From Paenarthrobacter sp. Z7-10 (GTDB lineage: Bacteria; Actinomycetota; Actinomycetes; Actinomycetales; Micrococcaceae): DNA of 35,660 bases. Location: contig NZ_JADPVH010000042.1 of the NCBI RefSeq assembly GCF_026932795.1, positions 1-35,660 on the forward strand, written 5' to 3'. Below are positions 1-7,623 of this stretch, one piece after another. Each line of letters begins with the position of its first letter. Positions within the stretch are counted from its first letter, which is position 1. Below the pieces are notes generated by a model, which ran no database searches, was not told the origin of the DNA, and saw nothing but the letters and a program-made list of their open reading frames with translations. The position numbers were made by a program, and so were the translations under genes.

Positions 1-199
1 CCCCCCCGACGACGTCGGAACGGTTCCTCCAGTTTTCCATGGAAGCGGGCTGCCGTGCGAACGCCGTGCGGGTTACGGTCCTGCTACGTTCTGGTCGCCG
101 CTCTTACCCGCTTCGCGGAGGACTCGCTAAGCTTTCCTCACTACCACCTGACATTCCATGCCTTAGACCGCAGCTACTTTTCCGCAGAGGAGTCTGTCC

Positions 200-1132
200 A
201 TGAAATTACTCAAGCACCGAGGTGCCCGGGCCACCGCCGCCGTGGCGGTGGGCCTGCTGACTTTGGGCCTGGTGGCCTGCAGCCCGGAAGCTCCCGGGTC
301 TCCGGCGGCCAGCGGAAGCTCTGGCGCCACCAGCTACGATGACATCATCAGTGCCGGAACCACCGCGGACGCGGCAACCATCTCGGCCAATCAGTGGGCC
401 AGCCAAGTGAAGAAGAACGGCGTGCTGCACGTCGGCGGCACGGAGACGTCCCAGCTGTTCAGCCTGTTGGATCCGGCCAAGGGCAAAGCGGTCGGATTCG
501 ATGCCGGGCTCTCCCAGCTGCTGGCTAAGTACATCATCGGCGAACCCAAAACGAAGCTGGATCAGGTCACAGTTGATACTCGGGAGGATCTTCTGGTGAA
601 CAAATCCGTGGATGCCGTCTTCGCCACCTATTCGATTACGCCTAAGCGTGAAGCCCGCGTTGACTTTGCCGGTCCGTATTACTCCTCGCAGGCGGGCATC
701 CTGGTTAAGTCCAGCAACAACGACATCAAAGGCGTTGCAGACCTGGCGGGCAAGACGGTAGCCACCCAGGCTGCGTCGACGGGTGTAACGCTGCTGGCCA
801 ATGAAGCCCCCAAGGCGAAGGTCCTGTCCCTGCCGGATCATGCGCAGGCGCTGGCCGCTGTCAAGCAGGGTCGGGCAGATGCTTACGTCATCGACCAGTC
901 GCTGCTGCTCAATGCCCTGGTCTCCAATAAGGACGTCAAAATCGTCGGTGATCCATTTGGTCCCAAGGACAACTATGGAATCGGTCTGACCAAGGGCACG
1001 GATGCAAAGGCCTTCGTCAATGCCTGGCTTAAAAAGATCATTGACGACGGCACCTGGCTCAAGCTTTGGCAGGCCACCATTGGTGCTCAGACCGGCACGG
1101 ACAAAGCCCCGACGCCGCCCAAGGTCGGATAG
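200..1132 (+). CDS. Polar amino acid (glutamate-type) ABC transporter substrate-binding lipoprotein
   Basis: This is a periplasmic-binding-type receptor (SBP_bac_3 family) that captures an amino acid, probably glutamate, glutamine or a relative, outside the membrane and delivers it to the permeases encoded just downstream. The N-terminus has a charged stretch (KHRGAR), a hydrophobic core and the lipobox LVAC, so Cys27 is the expected lipidated residue. Residues from about 70 to 300 hold the family fold; the stretch around DAVFATYSITPKREARVDFAGPYY (given here only as a landmark: residues about 138-162) is typical of GluB-like receptors. A GAGGAG ribosome site lies 7 nt before the ATG. The first permease begins 9 nt after the stop, so the genes are co-transcribed. 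No ATP-binding gene follows, so the ATPase is upstream of the window or elsewhere. Substrate is inferred from family only. Confidence 0.9.
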   Translation: MKLLKHRGARATAAVAVGLLTLGLVACSPEAPGSPAASGSSGATSYDDIISAGTTADAATISANQWASQVKKNGVLHVGGTETSQLFSLLDPAKGKAVGFDAGLSQLLAKYIIGEPKTKLDQVTVDTREDLLVNKSVDAVFATYSITPKREARVDFAGPYYSSQAGILVKSSNNDIKGVADLAGKTVATQAASTGVTLLANEAPKAKVLSLPDHAQALAAVKQGRADAYVIDQSLLLNALVSNKDVKIVGDPFGPKDNYGIGLTKGTDAKAFVNAWLKKIIDDGTWLKLWQATIGAQTGTDKAPTPPKVG

Positions 1133-1141
1133 TTAGACGCC

Positions 1142-1789
1142 GTGGGTCTGCTCCTGACGCACTACCTTGGAACCTTTGCGGCCGGCCTGTGGGTCACCGC
1201 CCAATTCACCGTGGTGGGCTTTGCTGGATCCATGATCCTCGGCGTGGTCCTGGCCACCTTCCGGATCTCCCCGGTGGCTTACCTCCGGGCAGTCGGGCTG
1301 ATCTACGTGGAAATCTTCCGCAATGTGCCGCTGGTATCCCTTCTCATTCTGGTGGTGTATGGCCTGCCGGAAATCGGCATCACCATCGATTACCTGCCCT
1401 CGGTCATGATTGCCATGATCTTGGTGGGGGCCTCCTTCGCCTGCGAGGTCTTCCGCACCGGCATTAACGCGATCCCGGCCGGCCAGGTGGAAGCCGGCCG
1501 GGCGATTGGCCTGAGCTTCTTTGGCGTGCTGCGGGAAATCGTCTTTCCCCAATCCACCCGCTCCATGGTGCAGCCCATCGTGACGCTTTTTATCGGCGTG
1601 CTGCTCTCCTCCTCGTTGGCAGGCGTGGTGGGGGTCATGGACCTGACGGCGCAGGTGAGCTACATCAATAACCGGGAGGCGCTGGGACTGACAACGTTCC
1701 TCATTGCCGCGATTATTTATGCCACCATCGCCTTAGGAGCCGGCGCCATCGGTGCCCGGCTGGAGACGAAACTGCGGGTGCTGCGCTGA
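1142..1789 (+). CDS. Amino acid ABC transporter permease (GluC-like)
   Basis: Inner-membrane permease subunit of a polar amino acid importer (HisM/GluC type, BPD_transp_1 fold). The 215-residue protein has about five hydrophobic segments and the ATPase-contacting EAA loop at residues about 102-125 (EVFRTGINAIPAGQVEAGRA). I use the GTG at 1142 because it starts 9 nt after the receptor gene stop and precedes the first membrane segment. The length is normal for the family. It would pair with the following permease to form the channel. The fine substrate range cannot be read from the sequence. Confidence 0.88.
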   Translation: MGLLLTHYLGTFAAGLWVTAQFTVVGFAGSMILGVVLATFRISPVAYLRAVGLIYVEIFRNVPLVSLLILVVYGLPEIGITIDYLPSVMIAMILVGASFACEVFRTGINAIPAGQVEAGRAIGLSFFGVLREIVFPQSTRSMVQPIVTLFIGVLLSSSLAGVVGVMDLTAQVSYINNREALGLTTFLIAAIIYATIALGAGAIGARLETKLRVLR

Positions 1790-1800
1790 GTACCCGCCAG

Positions 1801-2655
1801 GTGCTCTTCGATGCCGTCGGGCCCAAAGCTCGGCGGCGGATCGCCGTGCTGACGGTGCTGAGTATCCTGCTCACCTTGGGCCTGGTGGCTTTGGCCTACG
1901 CCCAGTTTTATCAAAGCGGGCAATTGGCACCCTCCAAATGGGCCGAGTTTTACCAGAAAACCACATGGTCCTACCTGCTGAAGGCCTTTGGTAATACCGC
2001 CTTGGCCGCTGCGGGCGCCGGCGCGATAGCGCTGCCACTGGGACTTTTCCTGGCACTGGGCCGACTCTCTCGCGCTGCTTGGCTGCGCTGGCCATGCACG
2101 GCCGTGATCGAGGTGCTGCGCTCGGTCCCGCTGCTGCTGATTATTTACATTTTTGTCTCCGGGCTGCCGCCATACGGCATTAATCCAGACGTCTTCTTTA
2201 AATTGGTCATCCCGATCGGCGTATGCTCCGGGGCCACGATCGCAGAAGTCTTCCGCGCCGGCATCCTCGCCCTTCCGAAGGGACAGACAGAGGCCGCTAT
2301 CGCCGTCGGCCTGACTCCAGCCCAAGCCTTCCGGCTGGTGGTCTTTCCGCAGGCCGTGCGGATTGTCTTCCCGGCGCTGATCGCCCAGGTGGTGATCCTG
2401 CTTAAGGACACCACGCTGGGCTACGTCGTCTCCTATGGGGAGCTGCAGCAGTCCAGCAAAGTCTTGGTTGCCTCCACCGGGCACCTAGTGCAGACCTACC
2501 TGATCATTACGGTGATCTATATCGGCATGAATGTGCTGATTTCCAATGTCGCCAGCGCGGTGGACCGCCGGATGGCCGGGCGGCGGGCGGGAAGCGTCAC
2601 ACCCAAGGCCGGCGGGCAGGACGCCACGGATCGTCAGCTGAGCACCATCGCGTAG
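1801..2655 (+). CDS. Amino acid ABC transporter permease (GluD-like)
   Basis: Second permease subunit of the importer, 284 residues, with an extra N-terminal membrane segment (about residues 13-35) and an extended extracytoplasmic loop before the core, as in GluD proteins. The EAA loop lies at about residues 149-172 (EVFRAGILALPKGQTEAAIA). The GTG start at 1801 is 11 nt after the previous stop; no strong ribosome site is visible, so translational coupling is likely. The C-terminal tail after the last membrane segment is basic and poorly conserved in character, ending in LSTIA. This tail lies at the first unit of an 18-bp tandem repeat that continues past the stop, so the present stop may not be ancestral (see the repeat entry). 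Confidence 0.87.
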   Translation: MLFDAVGPKARRRIAVLTVLSILLTLGLVALAYAQFYQSGQLAPSKWAEFYQKTTWSYLLKAFGNTALAAAGAGAIALPLGLFLALGRLSRAAWLRWPCTAVIEVLRSVPLLLIIYIFVSGLPPYGINPDVFFKLVIPIGVCSGATIAEVFRAGILALPKGQTEAAIAVGLTPAQAFRLVVFPQAVRIVFPALIAQVVILLKDTTLGYVVSYGELQQSSKVLVASTGHLVQTYLIITVIYIGMNVLISNVASAVDRRMAGRRAGSVTPKAGGQDATDRQLSTIA

Positions 2656-2711
2656 CCCTGAGCACCATGGCGCAATTGAGCACCATCGCGCAGCTGAGAA
2701 CCAAGGCACAG
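2638..2711 (+). repeat. Four-unit 18-bp tandem repeat across the permease stop codon
   Basis: Four tandem units start at 2638, 2658, 2676 and 2694. The unit resembles CTGAGCACCATCGCGCAG. Units 2-4 are 18 bp and, read in phase, encode LSTMAQ, LSTIAQ and LRTKAQ. Unit 1 is 20 bp: its end reads TAGCC rather than CAG, which supplies the stop of the permease gene and shifts the frame. The repeats drift in sequence away from the gene (unit 4 is the most diverged). They look like slippage copies of coding sequence. Confidence 0.8.
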
Positions 2712-2750
2712 GAGTTTTTGAGAGCGGCGTTAAGTTTTTTCAGGAACGTT

Positions 2751-2788
2751 AAAAGAAGAAGCAGGGCGGGAGATTCCCGCCCTGCTTC
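2751..2788 (-). terminator. Rho-independent terminator of the cold-shock gene
   Basis: A perfect 14-bp stem (arms 2758-2771 and 2775-2788) with a 3-nt loop is followed on the minus strand by TTCTTTT. It lies 20 nt after the csp stop. The U-tract exists only in the minus-strand direction, so it terminates csp rather than the permease gene. Confidence 0.92.
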
Positions 2789-2808
2789 CCAAGGTCAAAC
2801 CACTCGGG

Positions 2809-3012
2809 CTAGAGAGCCTGGATGTTTACTGCCTGCGGACCCTTCGGACCCTGCTCTACATCAAAGGAAACCTTCTGGTTCTCTTCGAGGGAGCGGTATC
2901 CACCGGAGTTGATCGCAGAGTAGTGTGCGAAAACATCCTGGCTGGAGTCATCCGGGGAGATGAAGCCGAAGCCCTTTTCGGAGTTGAACCACTTGACGGT
3001 ACCTGTTGCCAT
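2809..3012 (-). CDS. cspA: Cold-shock protein (CspA family)
   Basis: Small single-domain cold-shock protein of 67 residues that binds single-stranded RNA and DNA and acts as an RNA chaperone in the cytoplasm. The RNP1 motif KGFGFI is at residues 13-18 and the RNP2 region DVFAHY at 26-31; the start [10 protein letters not shown] is canonical. An AGAAGGAT ribosome site lies 7 nt before the ATG, and a textbook terminator follows the stop. The gene is monocistronic with a long leader that can form hairpins, as is usual for csp mRNAs. Actinobacteria carry several paralogues, so whether this one is cold-induced or constitutive is not known. Confidence 0.96.
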   Translation of the reverse strand: MATGTVKWFNSEKGFGFISPDDSSQDVFAHYSAINSGGYRSLEENQKVSFDVEQGPKGPQAVNIQAL

Positions 3013-3361
3013 TATTTCTATCCTTCTGAAGGTGGAGATTCCGCCCGACTTTCGGGCCTCCGGTTACGGTGTTCTTTGCCGCTTCTTCAGAAAAGAAGCA
3101 ATCCCCGCGAGGGGCCGCCACTTCAACTACAAAATGCGCAACACAACAACTGCAACCAGCAGATACCAATCTACCGGTGAACATCCGGGCGTTCCAAGGG
3201 TTATGCCAAAGTTTTCGCCGCTGTTTTGAGCGGAATTTATGGCTGCGGATTCCGCGGCCGCACCCGCCGCCGATTTCTCGTCCGATTTCCCGTCCGATTT
3301 CCCGACCGGGGCGGGCTGCGCAATGTGGCAGAATCGAATGGATCCGCCACGGCGAGGAAAC
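3013..3361. promoter_or_regulatory. Divergent regulatory region between csp and a hydrolase; structured csp leader
   Basis: This 349-bp stretch holds no convincing gene. On the csp side it has a perfect 7-bp hairpin at 3081-3099 (GCTTCTT / AAGAAGC, 5-nt loop) and a small GC hairpin at 3103-3114 (CCCC / GGGG arms), consistent with a structured 5' leader for csp. On the hydrolase side it has three 12-bp tandem units (see the repeat at 3270-3305). I cannot place either promoter with confidence. Confidence 0.45.
3270..3305 (+). repeat. Three 12-bp tandem repeats upstream of the hydrolase
   Basis: CCGATTTCTCGT (3270-3281), CCGATTTCCCGT (3282-3293) and CCGATTTCCCGA (3294-3305) follow each other without spacer, ending 56 nt before the hydrolase start. 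They could be a small protein-binding array or simple slippage; the sequence does not decide. Confidence 0.7.
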
Positions 3362-4381
3362 ATGGCTAAACGACAACGACAGCACGCACATCGCAAGCAA
3401 CTGGCAGTGCACCAGATCCACGACATTGGCCGCCGCCGGTTTTTCGTGACCATGGGAGCAGCCGCGGCCGTTACGGCCGTCCGGACAAATATCGCCCTCG
3501 ATTATCAGTTCACCGAAAACCGGTCGTTCAAGGTGTCCACGCCCGACAACGACGGCAACGCGGCCGCCGCGGCTGCGTTTCCAGGCTCCAGTTGGTATCT
3601 GCTGGGTGGGTTCAGGGTTTCCAACCGGACGGCCGGCCGGAAGCTGGCCGCGCTGCAGCCCGTGATGAACGAGCGGGCGCAGGCCTCCTACATTGGCTAT
3701 TCCAACGAGGGCATCGATGTGGCCCAGTTGTTCATCGCCATCATGAGCGATGCCTACGAGCGTAAAATCACAACCGCCTACCTGTACGGCGACAGCTTTG
3801 GCGGCATGGTCGCCGTCGTGCTTGCCCCGCTGCTCGAGCAGAACGGCATTCACGTCAAAATGATCGTGTTCGGCTCCAGCCCCAGCAGCGTGGTGGATGT
3901 GCTGGACCCGGGCAAACGGTACATCTCGGTGGCCGGAGCGGTGGTGCCCTACCTCGGTCTCGCGGGCCGGCTTGCGGCAGGCGTATGGAGCGGCATAGCC
4001 AATCCGAATGGGCAGGACATGTATGAGGCCGCCCGCAATGGGGTGGAGTCGTCCTTTGACGCAGGCCGGAACAGCCTCATCCTGAGCACGTCGCAGGCAA
4101 CATTCCTGAAGGCCTTTCCGGCCCAATACGACGGCGGCATCGCCACCTCAACCTGCATCGGATTGATGTATGACCCCGAGGACTTTATCGTCAACACCCG
4201 CTCCGCAATCCGAGGCTGGCACGCCCTGCTTTCGCACAATCCGTTCTACCGGTACGACGTGCCGCATACCGGCCATGCCAGTCCGGAAATTTATCCCGAA
4301 ATCTACCGGACCGGCTTGGGCGTGCTGCAGGATGTGCTGGTGCCGCTGCCAACCCGGCCGCCTAAGACGCTGTACTTCTGA
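3362..4381 (+). CDS. Putative exported alpha/beta hydrolase
   Basis: A 339-residue protein with the alpha/beta hydrolase nucleophile elbow GDSFGG (Ser145 the likely nucleophile), a following VAVVLAPLLEQ helix and a candidate catalytic His in HTGHAS near the C-terminus. The N-terminus carries GRRRFFVTMGAAAAVTAV (residues 23-40), which resembles a twin-arginine signal with a short hydrophobic core, so export or membrane anchoring is possible. I start at the ATG at 3362 because it has a GCGAGGAAA ribosome site; an upstream in-frame ATG at 3239 would add 41 residues encoded by tandem repeats and has no good site. The gene converges on the FMN reductase gene with a 6-nt gap. Substrate is unknown; lipase, esterase or a non-enzymatic member of the fold are all possible. 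Confidence 0.7.
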   Translation: MAKRQRQHAHRKQLAVHQIHDIGRRRFFVTMGAAAAVTAVRTNIALDYQFTENRSFKVSTPDNDGNAAAAAAFPGSSWYLLGGFRVSNRTAGRKLAALQPVMNERAQASYIGYSNEGIDVAQLFIAIMSDAYERKITTAYLYGDSFGGMVAVVLAPLLEQNGIHVKMIVFGSSPSSVVDVLDPGKRYISVAGAVVPYLGLAGRLAAGVWSGIANPNGQDMYEAARNGVESSFDAGRNSLILSTSQATFLKAFPAQYDGGIATSTCIGLMYDPEDFIVNTRSAIRGWHALLSHNPFYRYDVPHTGHASPEIYPEIYRTGLGVLQDVLVPLPTRPPKTLYF

Positions 4382-4387
4382 GCAGGC

Positions 4388-5047
4388 CTACGGTGCGGCG
4401 ATCTGCGCGAGCAGCTGTTCGAACGGAAGGGACACCATTTTCTCCTGCTCGCGGGACTCGCGCTTCAGGCGGTGATCGGGTAGGTCGCTACTGCTCCCCT
4501 GCTGCCCGGCGATGGCGGTGGCCAGTTCACCGGCGGCTTGGGCGATGCGAACATTAAGCTCGCTCTGCCCGGCCTCGCCGGCGCCCCAGTCCTGCGGTGC
4601 GGCAAAGACGGCGGTGGCAACAGTCTGAGCGCGGAAGTAGCTGAACAATGGCCGAATGGCGGTTTCCAGGACCAGGGAATGCCGCGTGCTTCCACCGGTG
4701 GCGCCAATGAGTACCGGTAAACCGTCCAGCGCCTTCGGCTCCAACAGGTCGAAAAAGGATTTGAACAGACCACTGTAGGAGGCGCTGAAAATCGGTGTTA
4801 CCGCGATCAAGGCATCCGCCAAAGCCACTTGTTCCAGGACTCGTGCCAGGGCGGGCGGGGCAAATCCAGTCACCATATTGTTGGCAATATCCACGGCGTA
4901 ATCACGAAGCTCGACCGTCTGCACCACCGCCTCAGTTCCCAGCTCACGAAGCTGGGTTTGCGTGGCGGCGGACAACTGATCAGCCAGCATACGGCTGGAG
5001 GACGGTACGGACAGACCCGCGGAGATCAGGACGATCGTGCGTTGCAT
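4388..5047 (-). CDS. NADPH-dependent FMN reductase (flavodoxin-like fold)
   Basis: A 219-residue protein of the NADPH-dependent FMN reductase family. It starts MQRTIVLISAG followed by a Ser-rich phosphate-binding loop (LSVPSSSRML), and has the conserved core TPIFSASYSGLFKSFFDLL and LIGATGGSTRH. These proteins reduce free FMN with NADPH to supply a two-component monooxygenase or to detoxify quinones. I chose the ATG at 5047 because AAGAGGAG lies 7 nt before it; a longer reading to 5116 lacks a site. No monooxygenase partner is adjacent, so the physiological role is open. The gene converges with the hydrolase. Confidence 0.8.
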   Translation of the reverse strand: MQRTIVLISAGLSVPSSSRMLADQLSAATQTQLRELGTEAVVQTVELRDYAVDIANNMVTGFAPPALARVLEQVALADALIAVTPIFSASYSGLFKSFFDLLEPKALDGLPVLIGATGGSTRHSLVLETAIRPLFSYFRAQTVATAVFAAPQDWGAGEAGQSELNVRIAQAAGELATAIAGQQGSSSDLPDHRLKRESREQEKMVSLPFEQLLAQIAAP

Positions 5048-5104
5048 TGCCAAACTCCTCTTACACCTGGGCGAACCTTGGGCCGGCTGGGTCCGCCGGA
5101 CTTC

Positions 5105-5116
5105 ATGCGTTCGCAT
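5105..5116. promoter_or_regulatory. Small inverted repeat upstream of the FMN reductase
   Basis: ATGCG-TT-CGCAT lies 58 nt before the reductase start, in the 231-bp gap that also precedes vsr. It is a plausible operator half-site pair, but it is short and unique in the window. A GATAAT at 5146-5151 could be a -10 element for vsr, but no good -35 accompanies it. Confidence 0.3.
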
Positions 5117-5278
5117 ACAAGTACTTCAACCGGCGGGACAGCAGAGATAATCCATGCAGGTCCTAGACTCGTTCCATGCCTTCTCTGCGCAGCGTCACAA
5201 AGCTTTCGTGCCCTGGGGCGAACACAGAGTCCCCGGATCACCACCGGCCCCGAGGGGGTCCCAACACCGGGAACCGCT

Positions 5279-5752
5279 ATGGCTGAGCGGATCAGTGCGG
5301 CCCAGCGCAGCGCCAACATGTCGCGCATCAGGAGCAAGAACACCAAGCCGGAACTGATCGTCCGTCGCCTGCTGCATGCCGCCGGCTACCGCTACCGGCT
5401 GCACGGCCGCATTGGTTCCGCAAGCCTTCCCGGGCGCCCGGATCTGGTCTTCGCCGGCCGCCGTAAGGTCGTGTTCATCAACGGTTGTTTCTGGCACAGC
5501 CATTCCTGCCGCGCTGGCCTGCGGGCACCGGTGAACAACGCCTCGTTCTGGCACGAAAAGCGCCGCCGCACCGTGGAACGCGATGCTGCCCAGCTCACTG
5601 ACCTGCACCAGCAGGGATGGGAGATCCTGGTGGTGTGGGAATGTGAGCTCAAGGATCGGTCCCAACTTGAGCGCCGGCTGGTTTCCTTTCTCGGCGCTTC
5701 CCCACAGGCGAGCCGTCCACCCCCAAGTAAGTCGGCCGCCACCCCCAAGTAA
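5279..5752 (+). CDS. vsr: Very short patch repair endonuclease (Vsr family)
   Basis: A 157-residue Vsr-type nuclease. Vsr nicks DNA next to T:G mismatches that arise when 5-methylcytosine deaminates. Visible hallmarks are the N-terminal MSRIRSKNTKPEL (residues 14-26), the PGRPDLVF motif with catalytic Asp55, and FINGCFWHSHSC (residues 67-78) with the zinc/catalytic histidines and cysteines. The usual partner is a cytosine-5 methyltransferase, and none is in the window, so the protein either serves a distant methylase or acts alone. The last residues (from about 139) are low complexity and encoded by a duplicated 16-bp unit; the stop codon lies inside a 60-bp palindrome. The native C-terminus may therefore have been replaced. 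The ATG at 5279 gives the standard family N-terminus. Confidence 0.93.
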   Translation: MAERISAAQRSANMSRIRSKNTKPELIVRRLLHAAGYRYRLHGRIGSASLPGRPDLVFAGRRKVVFINGCFWHSHSCRAGLRAPVNNASFWHEKRRRTVERDAAQLTDLHQQGWEILVVWECELKDRSQLERRLVSFLGASPQASRPPPSKSAATPK

Positions 5753-5754
5753 GT
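5717..5754 (+). repeat. Duplicated 16-bp unit at the vsr 3' end
   Basis: CCACCCCCAAGTAAGT occurs at 5717-5732 and again at 5739-5754. The second copy merges into the left arm of the palindrome at 5747. In the vsr frame the first copy is read through and the second supplies the stop (TAA at 5750-5752). Confidence 0.85.
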
Positions 5755-5806
5755 AGCAGCACATGCGCTCATCCGGCGTTATGAGTGCATGTGCTGGTAC
5801 TTACTT
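5747..5806. repeat. 60-bp palindromic element, copy 1
   Basis: Two 26-bp arms (5747-5772 and 5781-5806) match at 24 of 26 positions, one of the two exceptions being a G-U in RNA, around the loop CCGGCGTT. The arms begin AAGTAAGTA and end next to the loop in GCGCTCAT / ATGAGTGC. The element lies between the convergent vsr and decarboxylase genes and contains the vsr stop. A related copy is at 35408-35469. It has no T-tract, so it is not a typical terminator, though it could still stop transcription from both sides. Confidence 0.9.
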
Positions 5807-5823
5807 CGAGGTCTGTGGTGTTC

Positions 5824-5871
5824 GTTCGGGACGGTCCCGGCAGTTCGGGACGGTCCCGGCCCGGTCCCGGC
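5824..5871. repeat. Tandem GGGACGGTCCC hairpin repeats
   Basis: Two units GTTCGGGACGGTCCCGGC (5824-5841 and 5843-5860) are followed by a partial CCGGTCCCGGC (5861-5871). Each unit can fold through CGGGAC/GTCCCG. They lie immediately after the stop of the ThDP enzyme (minus strand). The core GGACGGTCCC recurs at 9836-9902, at the other end of the same operon. Confidence 0.75.
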
Positions 5872-5880
5872 TCCCCCGGC

Positions 5881-7623
5881 CTAGATCCCCAGATGGGTGG
5901 GGGCGAACATTTTCAGCAGAACCTCGACGACGACGACGTTGGGACCGTCCGCGGCGAATCCCGCCCGGAGCGCCTCCCCCACATCCTCCGGGGCAACCCG
6001 ACGCGCCGGGACACCGAAGGATTCGGCCAGCTGAACGAAGTCCGGTCCGGACAACTCGGTGTGAGTGGCCTTGCCAAAGGCGTCGACCATGTATTCGCGC
6101 AGGATGCCGTACCCGCCGTCGTCGACAATAAGCCAGGTCACGGGCACGTGATGCTGCCGCGCGGTCGCCAGCTCCGCGATCGAGTACATCGAAGAGCCGT
6201 CGCCGGAGACCGCCAGCACCCGCGCCGGCTTGCCCTGCGTCGCCAGACCAACGGAACCGCCAATCGCGGCCGGAAAGCCGTACCCCAGGCCACCGGCCCC
6301 CTGGGCGGAATGGAATTGGCCGCTGCGCGCATCCCAGCAGCTCCAGCCCCAATACGCCGCAATCGTCATATCCCAGAAGGTCTGCATGTCATCGGGGACG
6401 GCGGAGCGGATGTCCGCCATGAACCGGCGCTCCAGTTCCAGACCCTGTTCGTCCAGCCGCGCCGCCACCTTGGCCAGCGTGTCCTTGACCAGCGCCTGCG
6501 GCGTCTGGCCGTGCCAGTTGGCTCGTGGCACGTGCGGCATGGCTGATGCGGCGTCCAACGCCTCATTGATCGCACGCAGGGCTTGCCCGGAATCGGCACG
6601 GATGCCCAGCGCGGGTCGATTCGATTCGAGCACCCGGGGCTCGGCGTCGATCTGGATAATCCGGCCGCGGGGCGCCAACGTAAAGTAATTGCTCGTTACT
6701 TCGCCCAGCGAGGAACCGACGACGACCAATACGTCCGCCTCTTCGAGCACGTCAGTAACGTGGCGGTCCTCCACCCAAGACTGCAGGGACAACTCATGGT
6801 CCCAGGGGAACGCCCCATTGCCGCCAGGAGAACACACCACCGGGGCGTTCAGTTTCTCGGCCATCGCGAGCAGGGACGCCTCCGCGCGGCCGCGCCGGGT
6901 ACCGCCGCCGGCCACGATGGCCGGCCGCTCGGCGGCAGTGAGCCATTTGACCGCTTCGCGGACCAGTTCCACCCGTGGTGGATTATCGAACGGCTCGGCG
7001 AGCGCGTCTTCGACCGCCGGGACCATAATCGGATCCAACAGCACATTCTGCGGCACCTCGATCCAAACCGGTCCCTGCGGCGAGGACACAGCTTCCGTCC
7101 AGGCATCCTGGATCGCCGAGGGGATGCCGGAGGCGTGCTGGATCAGCCGCTGGCTCTTGGTCACGTTTGCCGCCGAGGCCTTTTGATCGTCGAGCTGGTG
7201 CAGCATGCCCTTGCGGCGGGCGCCGAGCCCATCGAGCGGGATCTGGCTGGCAACAACAATCATCGGCACCCCCGTGGCGTACGCTTCCTGCAGCCCGGCA
7301 AGCGAGGTCAGGGCTCCCGGACCGGTGGACAGGAACAGGACACCGACTTCGCCGGTGGCCCGGGAATAGCCATCCGCCGCGAAGGCGGAGTTGTTCTCCA
7401 CCCGGGAGGAGATGAAGTTCAATGTTGACCGGCTCAGGGCATCGAAAAGGCCCAGCGCGTGCTGGCCCGGTATGCCGAAGACGGTTTTGGCCCCGAGGGC
7501 GGCCAAGGTCTCAACCACCAGGTCGCCACCGTTGCGCACCGCGGATCCTGAGTTGGCGTCCAGGGGCTCGGAGTTCATACCGGGCAGGGAATCCCCGGCA
7601 GCGTGGGCGTTCAGATCGTTCAC
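5881..7623 (-). CDS. ThDP-dependent decarboxylase, probably 2-ketoarginine decarboxylase (AruI-like)
   Basis: A 580-residue three-domain thiamine diphosphate enzyme of the acetolactate synthase/benzoylformate decarboxylase superfamily. The N-terminal Pyr domain has the cofactor-activating Glu76 in [19 protein letters not shown] and the FLSTGPG loop. The C-terminal PP domain has the GDG motif in [10 protein letters not shown]; its usual closing NN is DD here (VDDGGYG), an acceptable Mg ligand set. The GTG start overlaps the upstream ureohydrolase stop as GTGA, so the two are translationally coupled. ThDP decarboxylase plus agmatinase-family hydrolase is the pairing of the arginine transaminase route (2-ketoarginine to 4-guanidinobutyraldehyde, then guanidinobutyrate to GABA plus urea). 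That function is inferred from context; the fold is certain. The aldehyde dehydrogenase and aminotransferase steps are not in the window. Confidence 0.85.
   Translation of the reverse strand: MNDLNAHAAGDSLPGMNSEPLDANSGSAVRNGGDLVVETLAALGAKTVFGIPGQHALGLFDALSRSTLNFISSRVENNSAFAADGYSRATGEVGVLFLSTGPGALTSLAGLQEAYATGVPMIVVASQIPLDGLGARRKGMLHQLDDQKASAANVTKSQRLIQHASGIPSAIQDAWTEAVSSPQGPVWIEVPQNVLLDPIMVPAVEDALAEPFDNPPRVELVREAVKWLTAAERPAIVAGGGTRRGRAEASLLAMAEKLNAPVVCSPGGNGAFPWDHELSLQSWVEDRHVTDVLEEADVLVVVGSSLGEVTSNYFTLAPRGRIIQIDAEPRVLESNRPALGIRADSGQALRAINEALDAASAMPHVPRANWHGQTPQALVKDTLAKVAARLDEQGLELERRFMADIRSAVPDDMQTFWDMTIAAYWGWSCWDARSGQFHSAQGAGGLGYGFPAAIGGSVGLATQGKPARVLAVSGDGSSMYSIAELATARQHHVPVTWLIVDDGGYGILREYMVDAFGKATHTELSGPDFVQLAESFGVPARRVAPEDVGEALRAGFAADGPNVVVVEVLLKMFAPTHLGI

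Noticed and set aside
1-199. Gene upstream of the ABC receptor
   Set aside because: The short frame at 55-342 is out of phase with the receptor and unrecognisable; the 199 bp hold only the ribosome site and a small CCGAC-GAC-GTCGG inverted repeat at the left edge.
3239-3361. Earlier start for the hydrolase at 3239
   Set aside because: The extra 41 residues are encoded by tandem repeats and there is no ribosome site, whereas the ATG at 3362 has a good one.
2948-4126. A 392-codon minus-strand frame over the csp leader and the hydrolase
   Set aside because: Its sequence is unfamiliar and low complexity, it overlaps csp out of frame, and the hydrolase on the plus strand has the catalytic motif and a ribosome site.
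5747-5806. Integron attC site
   Set aside because: The palindrome lacks the R/L box arrangement and unpaired bulges of attC sites, and no integrase or cassette array is present.
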